Part shown: piece after piece, positions 49,596 through 58,919 of the stretch | How the letters are laid out: every line of letters begins with the position of its first letter | How positions within the stretch are numbered: position 1 is the stretch's first letter | Source: Rubrivivax sp. | GTDB lineage: Bacteria; Pseudomonadota; Gammaproteobacteria; Burkholderiales; Burkholderiaceae_C | Direction of reading: 5' to 3' | Length of the DNA: 64,000 nucleotides | Assembly: GCA_022843905.1 (NCBI GenBank) | Contig: JALHMT010000018.1 | Span: 6,344 to 70,343 of the forward strand | The notes under the pieces: model-generated | Told to the model about the DNA's origin: nothing | Seen by the model: the letters and a program-made list of their open reading frames with translations, nothing else | Database searches by the model: none | Position numbers and translations under genes: made by a program

Positions 49596-51494
49596 TCAGC
49601 CCCCTGCTTCACCCGCGGACGGCGGGTCGCTGCTGCTGGCTGCAGCAACCCGGCGATCCGTCGCCTGCGCGGGCGCGCCGCGGTACATCGCCGCGAACAG
49701 GGGCTGGCGCTCGCACAGCGCCTGCACGCTGCCGACATCGACCACCCGTCCACCCACCATGAAGGCCACGCGGTCGAAGTGCGGCAACAGGGACAGACGG
49801 TGCACCGAAGCCACGATGCAGGCGCCGTCGAAGGCGTGCTCGATGCGCTCGTGCACGTGCGCTTCGATGACGGGATCGAGCGCGCTCGTCGGCTCGTCCA
49901 TCAGCAGCAGCGAGCAGCCTCGCGCTGCCAGCACACCGCGTGCCAGGGCCAGCCGCTGACGCTGGCCGCCGCTGAGGTTGAAGCCGCGCTCGCTCATCAA
50001 GGTGTCCAGGCCCTGCGGCAGCCCGGCCAGCACCTCGTCGAGCGCGCTGACGTACACGGCCTGCTGCAGCAGCGCCGGGTCGAGCGCCTGGCCGAAATCG
50101 AGGTTCTCGCGCACCGTGGCTTCGAAGACTTCCGCCTCCTGCGGGATCAACGTGGACAGGGCCGCCGCATCACGTCGGCCGGGCTCGGCCGCGCCATCGA
50201 TGCTGACCGCGCCGGACTGCGCGGCGTACAGGCCGGCCACCACGCGCAGCAGCGTGCTCTTTCCCGAGCCGCTGGGCCCGACCAGCGCCAGCCTCTCGCC
50301 GCGCCGCAGTTCCAGCGACACGCCGTGGATGCCGCCGCGCGTGGCGTGCTCGCCCGCCGCCGCGTGTGCGTAGGCCAGGTCGTGCAGCGTGATGCGCTGC
50401 CAGTCCGCAGGCAACGACAGGTCGGCGGCGGCGTGACCCGGCGCCGCCGCTGCGCCCGGGCCGGGCGGATTGCCGCGGGGCGCCTGATGGATCACGTCGG
50501 CGCTGCCGAAGTCGGCCTGCTTGCGCGCCAGGCCCTGGTAGTTGGCGGCCAGGGAACACAGCACGCCGGCAGCCTGCTGCGCGTACTGGTGCACCATGAA
50601 GAGGTTGCCGATCAGCAGCGTGGCACCGGCGGCCGCCCCGCCGGCCAGGGCGCCCGTGCTGCCGACGGCATAGATCATCACCAGCGCCCAGCCCAGCACC
50701 ACGGTCGCCAGGTCCACGGTGCACCACTTCCACTCGTTGATCACGATGCTGCGCGACAGCGGCTTGAACACCGCCGCCAACCGGGCGTCGAGCAGCGCAC
50801 GCGTGCTCTGCTGCAGGCGCAGGCTGGCCAGCGCCGAGATGTTGCCGATGAAGTCCAGCAGGCGTGCTGCATGCCGGCGCTCGGCATGGTTCTCTTCGCC
50901 GGCCAGCGCCATCAGGCGGCGGTCGAAGCCCAGCACCGCGGCGCCGATGAGCACGAAGCCGGCCAGCGCGACCGAGCCGGTCAGCGCCGACAGCCACCAC
51001 AGCGCGAGCAAGGGGCCCCCCAGCTGGATGGCGCTCTGCAGGTAGACGAACTGAGTCTGCGTGAAGCCGTACAGCGCGGCGCTGGCCTGCACCACGCGGT
51101 GGTGCAGGTCGCCCGAGTGGTAACGGTCGTGCCAGGCCAGCGGCGCTTCCATCAGGCGGCCGTACAGGCGGTCGGTGACGCTGCGGCGCACCTGCAGTGC
51201 TGCGCCGCGTTCGAGCACCCGCGCCGGGCCGTGCAGCATCCACGACACGGCATGCAGTGCGATCGTCAGGCCGACCCAGGTCGCGGCGGTGGACATGCCG
51301 TCGCGGCCGCCGAGCTGGATCGCGTTGATGGCCTGCGCCGCCAGCCAGGGCAGTGCCAGCTTCAGCGCCTGCGAAGTGAACTGCAGGCCCAGCGCCGCGA
51401 GCAGCCTGGCACGTGCACCCCGGGCATGCAGCCACATCTGACGGTAGAGGTGGGAAAGTGGGGTGGCTGCGGCAACAGCGGAGGTCTCTGGCAT
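49596..51494 (-). CDS. ABC exporter, fused membrane and ATPase domains
   Basis: A 632-residue half-transporter. Residues about 20-330 form the six-helix exporter membrane domain; about 385-610 form the ATPase with Walker A GPSGSGKST, Q-loop IPQEAEVF, signature LSGGQRQR, Walker B LLLMDEP and H-loop SVHRLSLL. It should work as a homodimer. Substrate unknown; it is next to, and divergent from, the glycan locus, so a lipid-linked or glycan substrate is possible. The first ATG giving the full membrane domain was used. Confidence 0.88.
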   Translation of the reverse strand: MPETSAVAAATPLSHLYRQMWLHARGARARLLAALGLQFTSQALKLALPWLAAQAINAIQLGGRDGMSTAATWVGLTIALHAVSWMLHGPARVLERGAALQVRRSVTDRLYGRLMEAPLAWHDRYHSGDLHHRVVQASAALYGFTQTQFVYLQSAIQLGGPLLALWWLSALTGSVALAGFVLIGAAVLGFDRRLMALAGEENHAERRHAARLLDFIGNISALASLRLQQSTRALLDARLAAVFKPLSRSIVINEWKWCTVDLATVVLGWALVMIYAVGSTGALAGGAAAGATLLIGNLFMVHQYAQQAAGVLCSLAANYQGLARKQADFGSADVIHQAPRGNPPGPGAAAAPGHAAADLSLPADWQRITLHDLAYAHAAAGEHATRGGIHGVSLELRRGERLALVGPSGSGKSTLLRVVAGLYAAQSGAVSIDGAAEPGRRDAAALSTLIPQEAEVFEATVRENLDFGQALDPALLQQAVYVSALDEVLAGLPQGLDTLMSERGFNLSGGQRQRLALARGVLAARGCSLLLMDEPTSALDPVIEAHVHERIEHAFDGACIVASVHRLSLLPHFDRVAFMVGGRVVDVGSVQALCERQPLFAAMYRGAPAQATDRRVAAASSSDPPSAGEAGG

Positions 51495-51687
51495 GGAGAG
51501 GCACTCTAGGAGCCGCTGCCTGCCGTCGACAGTCGGGGCAGCGCCACCCGGGATGTCGGAAGCGGGATGACAGCGCGTGCAGCACGGCTTTCCAGGGAAC
51601 AGCGATTGCCGGGTTCCGCCGCGAGCCGACCTGGGTCGAATCCGCCGTCCTCCCTCCTCCACACCACCCGCCACACGATCGCTCCTC

Positions 51688-52932
51688 ATGTCACTGCCTG
51701 TCCTGATGGTCTTCTCCCACCTCCGCTGGGGCTTCGTCTACCAGCGCCCGCAACACCTCCTGACACGCCTGGCCGGCCGCTGGCGCGTGCTCTTCGTCGA
51801 AGAGCCGGTGCAGGCCGACGGCACGGCACGGCTGGAAGTGCGCGCCGTCGGCCCCCAGCTCTCGGTGCTGGTGCCGCACACGCCGGTGGCCGCGCCGGGC
51901 TTCCACGACGACCAGCTCGCACCGCTGTCGACGCTGCTGGCCGAACACCTGAGCGCCGAGGACCTGCTGGTCGACGTGGCCTGGCTGTACACGCCGATGG
52001 CACTGCCGCTGGTGGAACCGCTTCAGGCCTCCTGCCTGGTCTACGACTGCATGGACGAGCTGACGGCCTTCAAGGACGCGCCGCGCCAGCTTCGCCAGCG
52101 CGAGTCGGCACTGATGAAGATGGCCGCCCTGGTCTTCACCGGCGGACCCTCGCTCTACGAAGCCAAGCGCGGTCTGCACCCCCAGGTGGTGTGCCTGCCC
52201 AGTGCCGTCGACGCGGCGCACTACTCGCCGGCCAATCTGGTGGCGGGCAGCGCCTCGCAGCGCGAGGCCGATCGACTGCAGGGAGAGCTGCCGCATCCGC
52301 GACTGGGCTACTTCGGCGTCATCGACGAAAGGCTCGACATCGGGCTGATCGCCCAGGTGGCCGACGCCCACCCGGACTGGTCCATCGTGATGGCCGGCCC
52401 GGTGGTGAAGATCAGCGAGCAATCATTGCCGCAACGGCCCAACATCCATTGGCTGGGCATGCAGCCCTATGGCCGCCTGCCCTACCTGCTGGCCGGATGG
52501 GACCTGGCGCTGATGCCCTTCGCGATGAACGAGTCCACGCGGTTCATCAGCCCGACCAAGACGCTGGAGTACATGGCCGGCGAACGGCCAGTGGTCAGCA
52601 CGCCGGTGCGCGACGTGATCTCCTTGTACGGCAGCGCCGTCGAGGTGGCGCATGGGAGTGCGGCCTTCATTGCCGCCTGCGAGACCGTGCTGGCCGAAAG
52701 CGCCGCGGCGCGCTGCGAGCGCAGCATCGCCATGCTCAGGCTGGTGGCCACGCATTCGTGGCAGCACAGCGCCGATCAGGTGCACATGCGGGTGGCCGGC
52801 GAACTGGCCAAGGCGCTGGTGCGCCAGGCCGAAGAGCTCGACGAAGGCGATCTGGCGGCCGACACGGCCCGGGCCGTCTCGACCCTGGTGCGGCCGGGGG
52901 CCGAAGCGGCCGTGGCAGCCAACCGCAGCTGA
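51688..52932 (+). CDS. glycosyltransferase, GT-B fold
   Basis: A 414-residue protein. The N-terminal half starts LPVLMVFSHLRWGFVYQRPQHL, a signature of a family found with UDP-galactopyranose mutase-type loci. VYDCMDELTAFKDAP follows. The C-terminal GT4-like half has LGYFGVIDERLDIGLI, WSIVMAGPVVKI, NIHWLGMQPY and RFISPTKTLEYMAGERPVVST, which hold the nucleotide-sugar site. It is the first gene of the glycan locus on this strand. Sugar unknown. A paralogue lies at the far end of the locus (63189 onward). Confidence 0.85.
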   Translation: MSLPVLMVFSHLRWGFVYQRPQHLLTRLAGRWRVLFVEEPVQADGTARLEVRAVGPQLSVLVPHTPVAAPGFHDDQLAPLSTLLAEHLSAEDLLVDVAWLYTPMALPLVEPLQASCLVYDCMDELTAFKDAPRQLRQRESALMKMAALVFTGGPSLYEAKRGLHPQVVCLPSAVDAAHYSPANLVAGSASQREADRLQGELPHPRLGYFGVIDERLDIGLIAQVADAHPDWSIVMAGPVVKISEQSLPQRPNIHWLGMQPYGRLPYLLAGWDLALMPFAMNESTRFISPTKTLEYMAGERPVVSTPVRDVISLYGSAVEVAHGSAAFIAACETVLAESAAARCERSIAMLRLVATHSWQHSADQVHMRVAGELAKALVRQAEELDEGDLAADTARAVSTLVRPGAEAAVAANRS

Positions 52933-52973
52933 CGAGTCGACTGCCGGCCGGAGCTCCAGTGTGAGACGCTCTC

Positions 52974-53966
52974 TCAGATGGCGCCCACGCTGCCCGTCAC
53001 CGGCAGCACGATGCCGGTGATGTAGCCGGCGCAGACGGGGCTGGCCAGGAACACGTAGGCCGGCGACAGTTCCTCGGGCTGCGCCGCGCGCTTCATGTCG
53101 GTGTCGCGGCCGAACTCGGCCACCTTTTCCGCCGGCGAGTCCGCGGGGTTCAGAGGCGTCCACACCGGCCCCGGCGCGACTGCGTTGACGCGGATGCCGC
53201 GTCCCACCAGATTGCTGGCCAGGGCCTTGGTGAAGGCGTGGATGGCGCCCTTGGTGGCCGAATAGTCCAGCAGCTTCTCGCTGCCGCGCAGACCCGTCAC
53301 CGAGCCGGTGTTGATGATGGAGGCACCCGGCTTGAGGTGCGGCAGTGCGGCGCGCGCCATGCGCACATAGCCGCCGATGTTGGTGTCCAGTGTCTCGTGC
53401 AGCCGGCGGTCGTCGATGTCTTCCAGCGAAGCTGCATGCTCCTGGAAGGCGGCGTTGTTGACCAGCACGTCCAGTCGGCCGAACCGGTCGACGGTCTGCT
53501 GCACGGCGCTGCGGCACCAGGCGGTGTCCTTCACGTCGCCCTGCAGCAGCAGACAGCGACGGCCTTCGGCCTCGACGCAACGCCGGGTCTCCTCAGCGTC
53601 GCCGGTCGACGAGTGATAGGCCACGGCGACGTCGGCACCTTCGCGCGCGAACAGCACCGCCACGGCGCGGCCGATGCCGGAGTCAGCCCCGGTGATCAGG
53701 GCGGCCATGTCCTGCAGCTTGCCGCTGCCCCGGTAGTCCGGCGCCATGAAGCGCGGCGCCAGCTGCAGGTCGGCCTCGCTGCCCGACTTGGCCAGGTGCT
53801 GGGCCGGCAGCGCCACCGGCTGCTCCCTCGCACCAGCCTGCATGGCCCCGCCGGCGTCGCCGACTGCGGCTTCGTGCTGCCCGTCGGAGCGGTCCTGCCG
53901 TCGCTGGATGTCGCGTTGTGTCGTCGAGGTCGGGTCGCTGATCGGGTCGCTGATCGGGTCGCTCAT
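52974..53966 (-). CDS. SDR-family oxidoreductase
   Basis: A 330-residue short-chain dehydrogenase with a 45-residue disordered extension typical of YhdF/YghA-type enzymes. The cofactor motif ITGADSGIGRAVAVLFA, the NNAAFQ strand, the catalytic serine in INTGSV and YSATKGAIHAFTKAL (YxxxK) are intact. The extension begins with three SDP(I) units encoded by a 12-bp tandem repeat. GGAGGGCC precedes the ATG. It interrupts the glycan genes on the opposite strand and is probably a stress-related reductase unconnected to them. Confidence 0.88.
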   Translation of the reverse strand: MSDPISDPISDPTSTTQRDIQRRQDRSDGQHEAAVGDAGGAMQAGAREQPVALPAQHLAKSGSEADLQLAPRFMAPDYRGSGKLQDMAALITGADSGIGRAVAVLFAREGADVAVAYHSSTGDAEETRRCVEAEGRRCLLLQGDVKDTAWCRSAVQQTVDRFGRLDVLVNNAAFQEHAASLEDIDDRRLHETLDTNIGGYVRMARAALPHLKPGASIINTGSVTGLRGSEKLLDYSATKGAIHAFTKALASNLVGRGIRVNAVAPGPVWTPLNPADSPAEKVAEFGRDTDMKRAAQPEELSPAYVFLASPVCAGYITGIVLPVTGSVGAI

Positions 53967-54086
53967 GCTCGGGCCCTCCGGATGGGTGGATGGCGGCTGG
54001 TGCCGCCGGCAGCCCCGGCGGCAAGGCCTGTGCCCGGCGCCGGCGCCGCAGCGCACGGCGGCATGTGAATTGCCGCGCGCCGCGTC

Positions 54087-55406
54087 ATGAAGAGCCCATC
54101 TTCCTTGCGCATCGCGATGATCAGCGAACATGCTTCGCCCCTGGCGGGTGCCGGAGGCGTCGATTCCGGCGGTCAGAACGTCTACGTCGCCGAGGTCGCA
54201 CGCTGCCTTTGCGAGGCCGGCCACCGTGTCGATGTCTACACGCGCCGGGACGATCCGGCATTGCCCCGCGCCGTGCCGCTGGCCTCGGGCGCGCGAGTCC
54301 TGCACGTGGACGCCGGCCCGCCCCGCTTCGTGCCCAAGGAAGAACTGCTGCCCCACATGCCGGCCTTCGCCGAGAGCATGGCGGGCCACTGGCCGAGCGG
54401 GTCGCAAGCTGCTGCGGTCCGGCCCTACGACGTGGTGCACGCGAACTTCTTCATGTCCGGCCTGGTCGGCCTGGCGCTGCAACAGCGCATCGGCACGCCC
54501 TTGCTGACCAGCTTCCACGCGCTGGGACTGGTGCGGCGGGAACACCAGAAGCAGGCCGACCGATTTCCCCCGGAAAGGATCGCCATCGAGCGCGAGCTGG
54601 TGCGGCGCAGCGATCGCATCATCGCCGCCTGTCCGCAGGACGAAGCCGACCTCGTTCGCCTGTACGGTGCATCGCCTTCCCGCCTGACGCAGGTGCCCTG
54701 CGGCGTCGACGTGTCGGCCCTGCGCCCGGGCGACCGCGCCGAGGCCCGCGCCCGGCTGGGCTTGCCGGCCGCAGAGTTCATCGTGCTGCAGCTCGGTCGG
54801 CTGGTGCCGCGCAAGGGCATCGCCAATGTCGTGCGCGCGTTGGCCCTGCTGCCCGACGGCGGGCGCCTGGTGGTGGTGGGCGGCGACGCCGACACGCCCG
54901 ACGAGACGGCCACGCCCGAGATCGGCCGGCTGCGCCGCATCGCGCGCCAGGCCGGGGTTGCAGAGCGGGTGCAGTTCACCGGCCGCCGCGGCAGGGCCGA
55001 GCTGCGCGACTGGTACGTCGCAGCCGACGTCTTCGTCACCACACCCTGGTATGAACCCTTCGGCATCACGCCGCTGGAGGCCATGGCCTGCGGCACACCG
55101 GTGATCGGCAGCGCGGTCGGCGGCATCGCCTTCACGGTGCAGCACGGCCGCACCGGCTTCCTGGTGCCGCCTGAAGACCCGCAGGCGCTGGCACGGCGCC
55201 TGCTGCTGCTGCAGCGCCAGCCGGCGCTGGCGGCTGCCATGGGCCAGGCCGGCGTGCAGCGCGTGCGCAGCCAGTTCACCTGGGAGCAGGTCGCGGCACA
55301 ACTGGCGCTGGCCTATGCCGATGTCCTGCGACAGGCGGCGGTGCCGACACCGGCCATGCGGGAAGAGGGCACCCCGGCCGCAGCCGTATCCGTGGGGGCG
55401 CCATGA
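54087..55406 (+). CDS. GT4-family glycosyltransferase
   Basis: A 439-residue GT-B enzyme. GGVDSGGQNVYVAEVAR near residue 25 is the donor-loop signature of the sucrose-synthase/MshA-like branch. The C-terminal half has LVPRKGIANVVRAL, FTGRRGRAELRDWYVAADVFV and PWYEPFGITPLEAMACGTPVIGS with the EX7E retaining motif. It starts a run of genes joined by four-base overlaps; the stop overlaps the GmhB-like ATG. Confidence 0.9.
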   Translation: MKSPSSLRIAMISEHASPLAGAGGVDSGGQNVYVAEVARCLCEAGHRVDVYTRRDDPALPRAVPLASGARVLHVDAGPPRFVPKEELLPHMPAFAESMAGHWPSGSQAAAVRPYDVVHANFFMSGLVGLALQQRIGTPLLTSFHALGLVRREHQKQADRFPPERIAIERELVRRSDRIIAACPQDEADLVRLYGASPSRLTQVPCGVDVSALRPGDRAEARARLGLPAAEFIVLQLGRLVPRKGIANVVRALALLPDGGRLVVVGGDADTPDETATPEIGRLRRIARQAGVAERVQFTGRRGRAELRDWYVAADVFVTTPWYEPFGITPLEAMACGTPVIGSAVGGIAFTVQHGRTGFLVPPEDPQALARRLLLLQRQPALAAAMGQAGVQRVRSQFTWEQVAAQLALAYADVLRQAAVPTPAMREEGTPAAAVSVGAP

Positions 55407-55999
55407 TGCCGCCGGCCCGGGCCGCAATCTTCGTCGACAAGGACGGCACGCTGGTCGACGACGTGCCGTACAACGCCGACCCGGCACTGCTGCGCTTCAA
55501 GCCTGGGGCCTTGGCCGCCCTGTCAGCACTGGCGGCCCGGGGCTTCGTTCTGCTGGTGGCCAGCAACCAGAGCGGTCTGGCGCGCGGCTTCTTCACGCGC
55601 GTGCAGTTCACCCTGCTGCAGGCCGTGCTGGAGCGTCGGCTGCTCGAGGAGGCCGGCGTGGCGCTGCTGGACGTCATGATCTGCCCGCATGCTCCTGCGG
55701 CCGACGGCACGCCGCAGTGCCCGTGCCGCAAGCCGGCGCCGGGGCTGCTGCTTCGCGCGGCGCGCAGGCACCGGCTGGACCTGGGGCGCAGCTGGATGGT
55801 GGGCGACACGCTCGACGACGTCGAGGCGGGCCACCGGGCGGGTTGCCGGTCGATCCTGTTCGACAGCGGCGGTGAGACGCTCTGGCGGCACACGCCGCTG
55901 CGCCGGCCCGAGGTCTGCCTGGGCGAGTGGGACGAGGTGGTGCATCACATCCTGGCGGCCGATGCGGCGCCGGCCCGGACCGCGGCGGTGCAGCCATGA
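55403..55999 (+). CDS. HAD-IIIA phosphatase, GmhB-like (heptose bisphosphate phosphatase)
   Basis: A 198-residue HAD enzyme. VDKDGTLVDD holds the nucleophile and acid aspartates, SNQSGLARG is motif II, and KPAPGLLLRAA with VGDTLDDVEAG are motifs III and IV. The CPHAP...CPCRK loop is the zinc loop of GmhB, which removes the C7 phosphate of D-glycero-D-manno-heptose 1,7-bisphosphate. Position between glycosyltransferases and heptosyltransferase-like genes supports heptose activation. Overlaps both neighbours by ATGA. Confidence 0.85.
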   Translation: MMPPARAAIFVDKDGTLVDDVPYNADPALLRFKPGALAALSALAARGFVLLVASNQSGLARGFFTRVQFTLLQAVLERRLLEEAGVALLDVMICPHAPAADGTPQCPCRKPAPGLLLRAARRHRLDLGRSWMVGDTLDDVEAGHRAGCRSILFDSGGETLWRHTPLRRPEVCLGEWDEVVHHILAADAAPARTAAVQP

Positions 56000-57138
56000 A
56001 CGGGCGCTGGCAGGGCTTGCAACGCGTGCTGGCGCTGCGCATGGACAACCTGGGCGACGTGCTGATGACGACGCCCGCCCTGGCCGCGCTGCGCCAGGGA
56101 TGGCCCGATGCGCGGCTCACGCTGCTGACCTCGCCGGCCGCCGCGGCTGCGGCGCCGCACCTGGAGATGGTCGACGAGGTCTGGGCCGCCCGTGTGCCCT
56201 GGATGCCCGGCAGCGGCGGCGACAGCGAAGCGGCGCTGATCGAGCGCCTGGCGCGCGGGCGATTCGACGCCGTGGTGATCTTCACCGTCTGCACGCAGAG
56301 TGCGCTGCCGGCGGCGCTGCTGTGCCGCATGGCCGGCATCCCGCTGCGCCTGGCACACAGCCGCGAGAACCCCTACGGCCTGCTCACGCACTGGGCTCGC
56401 GAGACCGACGACCTGGCCCGGGGCAGCGTGCGCCACGAAGTCAGGCGCCAGCTCGACCTGGTGGCCGGAGTGGGTGCGCCCGTGGCCGACGATCGCCTGC
56501 GCTTCGAGCTGCACGACGCCGACCGCGCGGCCGTCGCAGCGCTGCTGCGCCGCGAAGGCATCACCGACTACGCCGTGCTGCATCCGGGGGCCAGCGCGGC
56601 GTCTCGACGCTGGCCTGCGGATCGCTTCGGCGCCGTGGCCCGGATGCTGGCCGCCCAAGGCCTCACCCCGGTGTTCTGCGGCGGCGAAGGCGATGCACCG
56701 CAGGTCCGGGCCGCGATGCCGCAAGCCGGTGCGCTGTCGCTGGCCGGCCGGTTGAGCCTGGGCGAGCTGGCGGCGCTGATCGAAGGGGCGCGTGTGCTGG
56801 TCGCCAACAACAGCGCGCCTGCGCACCTGGCGGCCGCCGTCGGCACGCCGGTGGTGTGCCTGTACGCCCTGACCAACCCGCAGCACACGCCCTGGCGGGT
56901 GGCCAGCCGGGTGCTGAATCACGACGTACCCTGCCGCGACTGCCTCAGGAGCGTCTGTCCGCAAGGGCACCACGCCTGCCTGCGCGGCGTGCATGCCACC
57001 GAGGCCGCGAGGGCGGCGCTCGCACTGGCCAGGCCCGCGGCCTCACGGCGGGCCGCGGCGAACACCCCGGTCGATGCGCCCCGCGCGCGCCCGCGCCGGC
57101 CTGTGCCGATCCTGCATCTGGAGACCGTCAAGCCATGA
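55996..57138 (+). CDS. GT9-family glycosyltransferase (heptosyltransferase-like)
   Basis: A 380-residue protein. VLALRMDNLGDVLMTTPALAAL is the N-terminal acceptor-side signature of ADP-heptose transferases. LHPGASAASRRWPADRFGAVA and VANNSAPAHLAAAVGTPVVCLY form the ADP-heptose site. The C-terminus has a cysteine cluster (CRDCLRSVCPQGHHAC) found in many GT9 members. Starts in an ATGA overlap with the phosphatase gene. Probably adds heptose to a surface glycan or lipid A core. Confidence 0.87.
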   Translation: MNGRWQGLQRVLALRMDNLGDVLMTTPALAALRQGWPDARLTLLTSPAAAAAAPHLEMVDEVWAARVPWMPGSGGDSEAALIERLARGRFDAVVIFTVCTQSALPAALLCRMAGIPLRLAHSRENPYGLLTHWARETDDLARGSVRHEVRRQLDLVAGVGAPVADDRLRFELHDADRAAVAALLRREGITDYAVLHPGASAASRRWPADRFGAVARMLAAQGLTPVFCGGEGDAPQVRAAMPQAGALSLAGRLSLGELAALIEGARVLVANNSAPAHLAAAVGTPVVCLYALTNPQHTPWRVASRVLNHDVPCRDCLRSVCPQGHHACLRGVHATEAARAALALARPAASRRAAANTPVDAPRARPRRPVPILHLETVKP

Positions 57139-58919
57139 TCACGCTCGGACTGAACGCCGCCTTCCACGACAGCGCCGCCGCCCTGGTGAAGGACGGTGTG
57201 CTGCTGGCCGCCGCAGAAGAAGAGCGCTTCACCCGCATCAAGCACGCCAAGAGGCCGCTGCCCTTCACCGCCTGGGAGCTTCCCTTCCACGCCATCGCGT
57301 CGTGTCTGCAGCAGGCGGGCCTGACCCTGGCCGATGTCGACCACGTGGCCTACAGCTTCGACCCCTGGCGCTTCGCCGAAGGTCGCGCCGACCTGCCGCT
57401 GGACGAAAGCGCCTGCCTGCCCCTGCCGCTGGCGCCCGAGCTGCGCCGCAGCCCCGAGCTGCGGGCCTGGGACAGTCCCTGGGACCCCCTGTTCCTGGCC
57501 ACCGTGATCAACGCGCCGGGCCAGCTGGCCGACGGCGCGCCGCATCACCTCCAGCGCCGGATGCTGCCGGCCGGCGGCACGACGAAGTGGCAGTGGCAGT
57601 TCCTGGACCATCACCTGTGCCACCAGGCCAGCGCCTTCCTGGCGTCGCCGTTCCAGAGCTGCGCCGTGCTGACGCTCGACGGGCGTGGCGAGCGGGCCAC
57701 CACCACCTACGGCGTGTGGAACAACCAGCGCTACCGGCCGCTGGGCGAGGTCGAGATGCCGCATTCGCTGGGCCTGCTCTACGAGCGGGTCACCAGCCAC
57801 CTGGGCTTCCTGCACTCCAGCGACGAGTACAAGGTGATGGCGCTGGCGGCCATGGGCCGCCCGCGCTGGGGTCAGGCCCTCGCCGACCATGTGCACGTGA
57901 AGAGCGGCGGGCACTTCACCATCGAGCCGGTGGACCTGACAGCGCTGGCCGGCGCGCCGCGCGAGCCCGGCAGCCCGCTGACGCAGTCGCACTTCGATCT
58001 GGCCGCCTCGTTGCAGCAGGTGCTGGAAGGCACGGTGCTGAAGCTGGCCACCTGGCTGCGCGAGGCCAGCGGACAGTCGGCGCTGGCGATGGCCGGCGGC
58101 GTCGCGCTGAACTGCGTGATGAACGCCCGGCTGCGCGACGAAGGCCCTTTCGAGGCGGTGTGGATACAGCCCGCGGCGGGCGACGCCGGCACGGCGCTGG
58201 GCGCCGCGCTCTGGGCCGATGCGCGCGCCCGCGCCGTCGACGACCGGCTGCCCGCCCGGTCCTGGGAGATGGAGCACGCCTACCACGGCCCCGCCTGGAG
58301 CGACGACCAGATCGAGCCGCTGCTGCGCTGGTCGGGCCTGCAGTGGCAGCGCATGGACGACGAGTCGGAACTGGTGGGCGCGGCGGCCACACTGCTGGCC
58401 GACGATCGCATCGTCGGCTGGTTCCAGGGCCGCATGGAGTGGGGCCCGCGGGCGCTGGGCGCGCGCTCGATCCTCGCCTCGCCCCTCTCGCCGTCCATGC
58501 AGCAGCGCCTGAACGACCTGAAGGACCGCGAGGACTTCCGCCCGGTGGCCCCGGCCATCACGGCCGAGGCCTTTGCAGACTGGTTCACGCCGGCGCACGC
58601 CAACGGCGGGCAATCGCCCTTCATGCTGTTCACGCACCAGGTGCTGCCACAGCAGGCGCGGCGCATCCCCTCGGCCTGCCACGGCGACGGCAGCGCGCGC
58701 GTGCAGACCGTGCACGCGACGACCAACCCTCGCTTCCACGCGCTGCTGCAGGCCTTCGGCCACAGGACCGGCGTGCCGGTGCTGGTCAACACCTCGTTCA
58801 ACGTGCGCGGACAGCCCATCGTCTGCACGCCGAAGGACGCGCTCGAGGCCTTCTTCACGACACCGCTGGAGGCGCTGGTGATGGGCAGCTTCATCCTGCG
58901 CAAGCCGGGGGTCGCATGA
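57135..58919 (+). CDS. carbamoyltransferase, NodU/CmcH family
   Basis: A 594-residue two-domain enzyme. The N-terminal Kae1/TsaD-like domain begins TLGLNAAFHDSAAALVKDG and carries the metal-binding FLDHHLCHQASAF and LTLDGRGERATTT. The C-terminal domain has GWFQGRMEWGPRALGARSIL and VLVNTSFNVRGQPIV. Relatives transfer carbamoyl from carbamoyl phosphate (via carbamoyl-AMP) to hydroxyls of Nod factors or antibiotics. In this locus it probably carbamoylates a sugar of the glycan. ATGA overlaps on both sides. Confidence 0.9.
   Translation: MITLGLNAAFHDSAAALVKDGVLLAAAEEERFTRIKHAKRPLPFTAWELPFHAIASCLQQAGLTLADVDHVAYSFDPWRFAEGRADLPLDESACLPLPLAPELRRSPELRAWDSPWDPLFLATVINAPGQLADGAPHHLQRRMLPAGGTTKWQWQFLDHHLCHQASAFLASPFQSCAVLTLDGRGERATTTYGVWNNQRYRPLGEVEMPHSLGLLYERVTSHLGFLHSSDEYKVMALAAMGRPRWGQALADHVHVKSGGHFTIEPVDLTALAGAPREPGSPLTQSHFDLAASLQQVLEGTVLKLATWLREASGQSALAMAGGVALNCVMNARLRDEGPFEAVWIQPAAGDAGTALGAALWADARARAVDDRLPARSWEMEHAYHGPAWSDDQIEPLLRWSGLQWQRMDDESELVGAAATLLADDRIVGWFQGRMEWGPRALGARSILASPLSPSMQQRLNDLKDREDFRPVAPAITAEAFADWFTPAHANGGQSPFMLFTHQVLPQQARRIPSACHGDGSARVQTVHATTNPRFHALLQAFGHRTGVPVLVNTSFNVRGQPIVCTPKDALEAFFTTPLEALVMGSFILRKPGVA

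Noticed and set aside
53927-53966. 12-bp tandem repeat (GACCCGATCAGC) as a regulatory or phase-variable tract.
   Set aside because: It lies inside the coding sequence of the SDR protein and encodes SDPI units; changes of 12 bases keep the frame, so it would not switch expression.
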